Below, piece after piece: positions 57,620 to 64,000 of a stretch of DNA of 64,000 bases (positions are counted from its first letter, which is position 1; each line of letters begins with the position of its first letter). Under the pieces are notes generated by a model. That model did no database searches, had not been told where the DNA came from, and was given only the letters and a program-made list of their open reading frames with translations. Made by a program: the position numbers and the translations under genes. The DNA comes from Todiramphus chloris collaris (taxonomy: Eukaryota > Chordata > Aves > Coraciiformes > Alcedinidae). The DNA lies in NCBI GenBank assembly GCA_025345505.1, contig JANVCC010000021.1, positions 1,570,450-1,634,449 of the forward strand. The letters run 5' to 3'.

Positions 57620-58435
57620 GCATGACATGGACAGGCTGGAAAGCTGGGAAGAGAGGAACCTAATGAAGTTCAATAAGGGCAAGTGTAAAGTACTGCATCT
57701 GGGGAAGAACAACCCCATGGATCAGTACAGGTTGGGGGCTGATCTGTTGGAGAGCAGCTCTGGGGAAAAAGATCTGGGAGTCATGGTGGACAAGAGGATG
57801 ACCACGAGCCAACAATGCGCCCTTGTGGCCAGGAAGGCCAATGGCATCCTGGGATGCATTAAGAAAAGTGTGTCCAGCAGGTCGAGGGAGGTTCTCCTCC
57901 CACTCTACTCTGCACTGGTGAGGCCCCACCTGGAATACTGTGTCCAGTTCTGGGCTCCCCAGTTCAAGAAAGACAGGAAGCTACTGGAGAGAGTCCAGTG
58001 CAGAGCCACTAAGATGATGGAGTGGAGCATCTCCCTTATGACGAGAGGCTGAGAGAGCTGGGTCTTCATAGCCTGGAGAAAAAGAGACTGAGGGTTGACC
58101 TTATTAATGTCTAAAAATACATAAAATGCAAGTGTTAGGAGAATGGAGCCAGGCTCTTCTCAGTGACATCCAATGATAGAACAAGGGGTAATGTGTACAG
58201 GCTGGAGCATAGAAGGTTTAAGGCAAACATAAGGAAAAACTTTTTCACAGTGACAGCGACAGAGCCTGGAACGGGCTGCCCAGGGAGGTAGTGGAGTGTC
58301 CTTCTCTGAAGACATTCAAAACCATCCTGGATCTGTTCCTGTGTGACCTGGTCTAGGTGATCCTGCTCTGGAAGGGGGGTTGGACTCAATGATCTTTCAA
58401 GGTCCCTTCCAACCCCTAATATTCTGTGATTGTGT
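57620..58435 (+). mobile_element. CR1 LINE 3' copy, inner element of a nest
   Basis: It starts near [25 protein letters not shown] and continues [69 protein letters not shown] in an open frame to about 58010. It is frameshifted near 58015 and ends with a complete 3' UTR (GGACTCAATGATCTTTCAAG, CCCTAATATTCTGTGATTGT). It interrupts the outer CR1 exactly between consecutive consensus segments. Confidence 0.93.
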
Positions 58436-58440
58436 GACAG
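58436..58440 (+). repeat. possible 5-bp target duplication (GACAG), right copy
   Basis: This is the second GACAG and directly follows the inner CR1. The consensus of the outer element would have GCCAGCAG here, so this copy also overlaps the outer element's own sequence. Confidence 0.4.
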
Positions 58441-58655
58441 CAGATCGAGAGAGGGCATTCTGCCCCTCTACTCTGCTCTTCTGAGACCTCACCTGGAGTA
58501 CTGCATCCAGCTCTAGAGCCTCCAACACTAGAAGGACATGGACCTGATGGAGGAGGTCCAGAGGAGGCCACAAAGATGATCAGAGAGCTGAAACACCTCC
58601 CCTGTGAGGACAGGCTGAGGGAGTTGGGTCTGCTCATCCTAGAGAAGAGAATCAA
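58436..58655 (+). mobile_element. CR1 LINE, outer element, right piece
   Basis: The sequence begins GACAGCAGATCGAGAGAGGG and continues CCTCTACTCTGCTCTTCTGAGACC, GGAGTACTGCATCCAGC, AGAGCTGAAACACCTCC and TGAGGGAGTTGGGTCTGC. It continues the peptide order of the left piece at 57560-57619. It fades at about 58655, without the 3' UTR, so the outer copy is also truncated. Confidence 0.85.
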
Positions 58656-61600
58656 CTCGACAAAGGCTACTGCAAGTGAAAAACCTACAGCAAATTCTGT
58701 TCCTCTTCCTTCAGGCACTGGCTGTGTTGAAAGGAATTGTTTCCTCCTAAGGAGCTTTGAAAAGTTTTCAGGAGATGCTAGTCATCTGGTTCCCTTTATC
58801 CACAAAATCCTACCTGGAAAGGGATGTGTTAATCAGACTATTTTGTCTTGTTAAGCTTCCCTTCTAATCAAGTAGTTCTGTCAGCGACTCTGCATCTCAG
58901 AGCATGTGGACACACTCAGTTCAGAGACAAGGAAATACTGATGCTACACAATCCCTTTTGCTGCAGCTGATGAGTAAAACTGGGAAGTGCTCCAGCAAAA
59001 CTGAATGGCCTAAAACAAGAGTTCAGAGTCAGCTGCTAAGGGATTTGCAAAATGTTCCAACAGGGCTACAAGACAGCACATGAATGCTTGGTGCTCTGGA
59101 CTTTTGTCTCTGTTTTCCTTCCATGTCCTCTAGCAAAACTGGATGGAATTGTACTGTTTATTTCCAGGGCAGGTTTACCAGATAGACAGGAAAATAATGG
59201 TCAAAATTAATCACACCAATGGTTTCTTTCATCACTCCTGGCTGCCCACAGAGGCCTCTGCTTCATCTGAGGATGTTAATCGTAATTCTGCCTTCTCAAC
59301 ACATCCATTTTACGTGAGAGAAAAAACTAATCTAAAATATATATTTTTTTGCCACCTGGCAATAAATTCCCTCCATTTTTACTGTTATACCATTGGTCTC
59401 CTTCATAGTTTATGATACGACTTGATTTACAGTATTCATAATTCACTAAATAGATCTGTGGCTCTGACCTATAAATATTGAGGTATGTGGCTTCTTCATT
59501 TATAAACGGAGTTAGTGATGAGAGCAAATTGGATAAAGTGTTGTGGGCTGCAGGAGGCGTGAACTGAAGTGCTATCAAATCCGCCTTCCTAATCTAACCT
59601 CAATATTTATCACTTTGCTAGGGGGAAGTCCCCTCCCTTCACAATATCTGCATTGCAAAGCTTTTAAATTGTTAACATTTCCCCTGATCAGCTATATTGT
59701 ATTTACTGAGAGGTGATGGGGAGGTATAAAGAATGTAAAATGTTGACCAATGTCAATACACTTACCATTCATTTGAATGGGCAGAAGCAAGCCACACATA
59801 AAAAGCTATTTTCCATGACTTATTTCAAACTCTGCCCAGGAAAAGAGAAGCTCTTATTTTTAATCAAGATTTAGTTATGTTGCAGCGTATGTTCCCATCA
59901 AAAGCGTGAGGAACATCTTCATTTCCCAGAAAATGGCCATCGAATTCATAATTTTCAGAAGTAACATCATACTACAGTGGTGACCCTCCCTTGCCTGGTA
60001 TTAGTAAGGGCTCCAAAATATTTAAGCAATGAATGAGGGAAAAGAATGACAAAAATTCTGGCCTTAGTGGATTTTAATACCAGAGGACAGACATTATATG
60101 ACGATGTGAAGGGCTGTAAAAGTTTTCCTGCAACTGTACTAAGAAATGTCACTAATGAGTAATGCAACTGTCTCAAACTCGTAATCAAATTTTTGCAGCA
60201 ACCCACACCATTAATAGGTTTGTTGTATCTACATGCTATCTGTAAGTCTTCAAACCATCTGCCAACACCAATGCCTTAGAAAAATTTGGCTTATACAAAT
60301 TGGGTGCCATTTAGGACTTTTATATCAGCAGCTACTCATTGGGCATTGTACAGAGTGGGGAGGGAATTTGGAGACATCTCATTTGGATACATGCTCTACT
60401 CAATTGAAAAACACCGGAACTTGAGAGGCTTCACTCAAATCTCCACCATCCCTGGCAGACCTCTTAACCTTGCTCTTCTCCTCCTCTGCCATGCAGCAAG
60501 AGTAGCAGGGTCATTAGATGCCAAATGGAAGTTATTGCTCTGTTGAAATGGAAACCTGCCGCAAAGAAAGTTCATCTTTGATTCAGGTTGGGAAGCGCAC
60601 TTGAGGTTGGTATTCACCATGGAGGTAGCAGAGCCCATGAGTGTCAAGTAGCCTGCAGAGCGTTTGTTGTAGCACAGACACAAGCCAGGTCAGAATTGAG
60701 AAATAAGCGGATTGAGAACATATTATCTAAGTAATTTGGAAACTAACCTTCCCTGCCTCCTTTCCCATTCTCTCACTCCTTTTTGGAGAATCTGTTAAAA
60801 CTTCAGAGGATGTGACAAAGGAAAAAGACATTAAAAGACTCCTTGAATTGTCTTGGGATGCTCTCCTATCAAAATTGTTAGACAAATGTGTGGAAAGCGA
60901 TTCTTAGGGTTGGCTTTCCAAAGCTTTTCAGTCGATTCTATTTTTCCTTTGAAAGACACTCCAGAATCTACATTGTTCTCTGGGTTTTGGGTGCCATATC
61001 CATCAAGGGCTGTGTTTTCTGACTGCATGCTGAGCTCGGTCTGAACAGTGTTTCTAGGCTATGCATGAGACTACCCAGTTCTAACCCCTTTCTCTTCTTC
61101 CCAGCACTTTTACCAGAACACTTGTGCCAACAGAGAACAATTTATTACTTCTATAAAGGTATAAAGCATAAAGTGAAAGGGAAGTAGGCTCTTAGAGTTT
61201 GAAAGAGGGGGTGGGGGAAAAGAAGTAAAATAATAACCAAGATGAAGTACAACCAGAGGGAATGGTACCCATTTTTGTTCACAGTATAAATATGAAATGG
61301 GAGCTGGTCAGCTATACCAGCCAAGACTAGCAAATTTTTCTTTTCTTTGTAGGCCAATGTGTGGAGTCAGAGGGTCACTACCAGATTTTCTGGTCTAGTG
61401 TGTGGTCAGCAGCAGTCAGAGGCATCCCTGACAGAGAGACACTGATGTACAGCTCCAGGAGTTTCCTACATCTTCCTAGCTGGGGTTAGGGGAACTTGGA
61501 TTTGAACCAAGCAGTACTCTCCGAGTTAAAAAGAAATACAAAAGTGACACTGTTAAATACCCTCCCTCTGCCTTCGAATACATCAGGTACTGTTTTGAAA

Positions 61601-61775
61601 TAAGTTGAACTGACTTCCCGTGATGAGAACTTAGACCTGCCAAACCCAGGTGAGCCCACAGGGGTAATGCAGACAAGGAACAGGGACTCCAGCAATGGAG
61701 AAATTCCCCATCAAGGGGCAGAAATAGGAATTTCTTCCACCAAGGAGCATCCCTGGAATTAAAGGGTCAGACACA
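58656..61775. other. repeat-poor unique stretch
   Basis: No gene is recognised. The 59430-59745 block has several TAAA/TAAT cores and looks like conserved non-coding DNA (see findings). Small frames have no domain. Confidence 0.5.
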
Positions 61776-62141
61776 GAGTTTGGAGAAGAAAAGACTGAGA
61801 GGGGATGTCATTGATGTTTACAGATACCCAAAGGGTGGGTGTCAAGGAGAAGGGGCCAGTCTCTTTTCAGTGGTGACCTGTGATAGGATGAGGGGCAACG
61901 GGCACAAACTGGAACACAGGAAGATCCACCTGAACAGGAGGAAAAACTTCTTTCCTGTGAGGGCGATGGAGCCTGGAACAGTCTGCCCAGACAGCTGGTG
62001 GAGTCTCCTTCTCTGGAGACTTTCCAACCCCCCTGGCTCTGTTCCTGTGTGGGCTGCCCTGGGTGCCCCTGCTCTGGCAGAGGGGTTGGACTCGATGATC
62101 TCCAAGGTCCCTTCCAACCCCTACCATTCTATGATTCTATG
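61776..62141 (+). mobile_element. CR1 LINE 3' fragment
   Basis: The ORF2 C-terminus ([61 protein letters not shown]) and a 3' UTR with GGACTCGATGATCTCCAAGG and CCCCTACCATTCTATGATTC. This is the least diverged 3' end in the window by eye and the common 3' type. Confidence 0.95.
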
Positions 62142-64000
62142 ACTTTTCTTATCCCTTTCAAATGACCTCATCTTAAATGACATTGTCAACTATGCCTGGC
62201 TACAAGTGCTTGTCTAAAATAATTTAATTTTGGTAGCAAGTGAAATCATATCCATAAATAAAGGAGAGACTGGCCTATCTCACTCAAATACATAATGTTT
62301 GCCCAAAATGCGCATCACAATATTTCAAATATAGGCTAAATTTAGAATGGATTAATGAAACTGAAGTAAAACATTTGCACTGTCTTGAGAGTTATTTACT
62401 TCAGTGGTACTCAAATAACTCATAAACAGGGTAAGCAAGGAAAGGGAAAATTAAATTGAAAGATTGTACACACACACGCTAGTTAAACCAGACCAAATTT
62501 TTGTGTATAGATGGAGATTTAATAATTTAGCTTTCTGACACGTTTTAACATTTAATACCAGGAAAAGACTCTGTTACGCCAATTACCTTCATTTCATTTT
62601 TACAGTTAGTTAATGTGCAGAGCTACCAGTGGGGTCTGCATCTGTAGAGGCTTTTTATTTCCCTTCTGGCAAGAAAGCTGATAGAATTTATCCCCATCTT
62701 GTACGTGTGTGTTGTGCCATTACCTAAACAGCTTGTGAAGGAAAGCGTTATTTAAAAGTGATGTTTGCTCTGCTGTATTTACAGAGAGCCATGTCCTCCC
62801 AATCCCCTGTTAATCTCCACACCCTGTTTATGTCTGCATAGACAGTCAGCCTTTCACAGTACCCCACAGGAATACACCTCCTTGGCTTTTAAATGGATTA
62901 AATCAACTAAAAAAATTGCTTTCCAGCTTAAAAAAAAAAACCCAAAATAATAATAATAATTCAAAAGCCCAGCAGAATGAGAACTTCATGCCTTGTGGAG
63001 TATAATCACAACTGTCAGGAGTCCCCTGCCATGTTTATGGGATTTGAATGGTTATTATATAACATCACTACTTAAAAACCAAGGGACTGGTTGTGCCAGT
63101 GCAGCGATGAGTGGAAACGTGTTGTGTGGCATGTACATGTAAAGAAATGCACATGCATTTATAGCAATAAAAGCACATTAAGATGAAAGAAAGTGAGAGG
63201 GGGGAGAAGTCTGGCCAGTCATGAAACCAGACGGTATGGTGGGACAGCTCATACTAACCACAACTGCCTCTTCACATCTCCCTTTGAAAGCCTGGACATG
63301 GGTGGGCAAGGGATGAGAGTGGCCAGGGATGTTCCTTAAGGAAGGACCTGAAGGGTTTTGTCAGGAGGTATTGAGGTCTACGTGACCTGGCAGTTTTAGG
63401 CCACCCACCTTCCCCAAGCAAGATATTTTGGTGCACCTGAGACCTGTCCCAGGGGCTTCCAGAACAGGAATAGCATTATACGAACAAGTCCTGCTCACCT
63501 TGCGTAAGAATTAGAGCTGGCACAGGGGCAGGGTTACAGCTGGGACTCCTTGTCAGCTGCACGTACACTACAAAATTCATTTGCTCTTGGAAATGATCTG
63601 CAGTTCCTGGCCAAGCGTTGTGGAGTGACTCAGAGCAGAGTGCCTTGGAGTCCCCTCCAGAGAAGATCAGCTGGGTCCATGGTGTAAAGCACATAGCCCA
63701 GGGTCAGGCTCGGGCTGCGTGGTGTATCCATGTAACCATCAGGCACAGGTATATTTTTACGTGCAGTTTATTGCAGATGTAAATTGCTGAAACGACATGG
63801 GCTGTGTTCCAGCCCACCAGGATATTTTTATACCGTGAAATACTGGCTATACGATGTATGTCCTGGGGCATGGCATGAGGGCAGGTGGGTATTTGAAGGT
63901 GAAGAAACTGCTGTGATAGCGTTGAAGTAGGTGGGGCAGAGAGATCCAAGCCAGTGACTGGCTCTTCCATGCTGCGCACTGGGAGTAGTCCCTGGTCTGG
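62142..64000. other. unique DNA to the window end
   Basis: No gene or repeat family is recognised. Microsatellites are (CA)n at 62468-62478 and (TAA)n at 62946-62961. The 63180-64000 part is GC-richer. Confidence 0.5.
62946..62961. repeat. (TAA)n microsatellite
   Basis: Five AAT/TAA units following a run of A. Confidence 0.85.

Noticed and set aside
1..64000. CRISPR array, operon, rRNA or tRNA genes, phage or bacterial island
   Set aside because: No regularly spaced direct repeats, no tRNA cloverleaf or rRNA signature, and no long tightly packed open frames. The repeats identify an avian nuclear genome.

Overview
This is vertebrate nuclear DNA, most likely from a bird. Base composition is AT-rich. 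I see no operons or ribosome-binding sites, open frames are short and scattered, and the repeats are dominated by CR1 (chicken repeat 1) LINEs with the typical avian 3' ends (GGTTGGACTCGATGATCT... followed by ATTCTATG-type octamers). Two families of ERV-L-like solo LTRs are also present. I cannot place the species. No host gene can be called with confidence. The window reads as intergenic or intronic DNA. One stretch near 10.0-10.1 kb and another near 30.8-31.0 kb have exon-like features and are given as low-confidence candidates.

Layout. 1-2.6 kb: unique DNA. 2.6-4.6 kb: an old minus-strand CR1 split by a younger plus-strand CR1. 5.4 kb: a perfect 12-bp hairpin. 6.92-7.66 kb: a complete solo LTR with an exact 5-bp target duplication. 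10.0-10.1 kb: a possible minus-strand terminal exon. 10.3-11.3 kb and 13.9-14.4 kb: CR1 3' parts. 17.3-19.5 kb: an unusual CR1 piece holding ORF1 (zinc-knuckle-like motif, coiled coil, SGNH esterase) and the start of ORF2, but no 3' end. 20-32.8 kb: mostly unique DNA with one short CR1 (24.5 kb). 32.8-37.6 kb: a CR1 cluster, including a 2.56-kb minus-strand copy with endonuclease and reverse-transcriptase domains. 41.4-47.5 kb: CR1 fragments and related LTRs. 48.96-50.03 kb: a second LTR family interrupted by a CR1 3' end. 51.7-62.1 kb: more CR1 pieces, including a CR1-in-CR1 nest at 57.6-58.7 kb. 62.1-64 kb: unique DNA.

Every transposon-derived frame is broken by stops, frameshifts or truncation, so nothing here looks able to move by itself. 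Host frames consist of the two exon candidates and a few unexplained open frames. The most informative structures are the nested insertions (they order CR1 activity in time), the solo LTR with its target duplication, the ORF1-bearing CR1 fragment, and several repeat-free blocks that may be conserved non-coding elements. I found no CRISPR array, rRNA, tRNA or novel multi-gene system.
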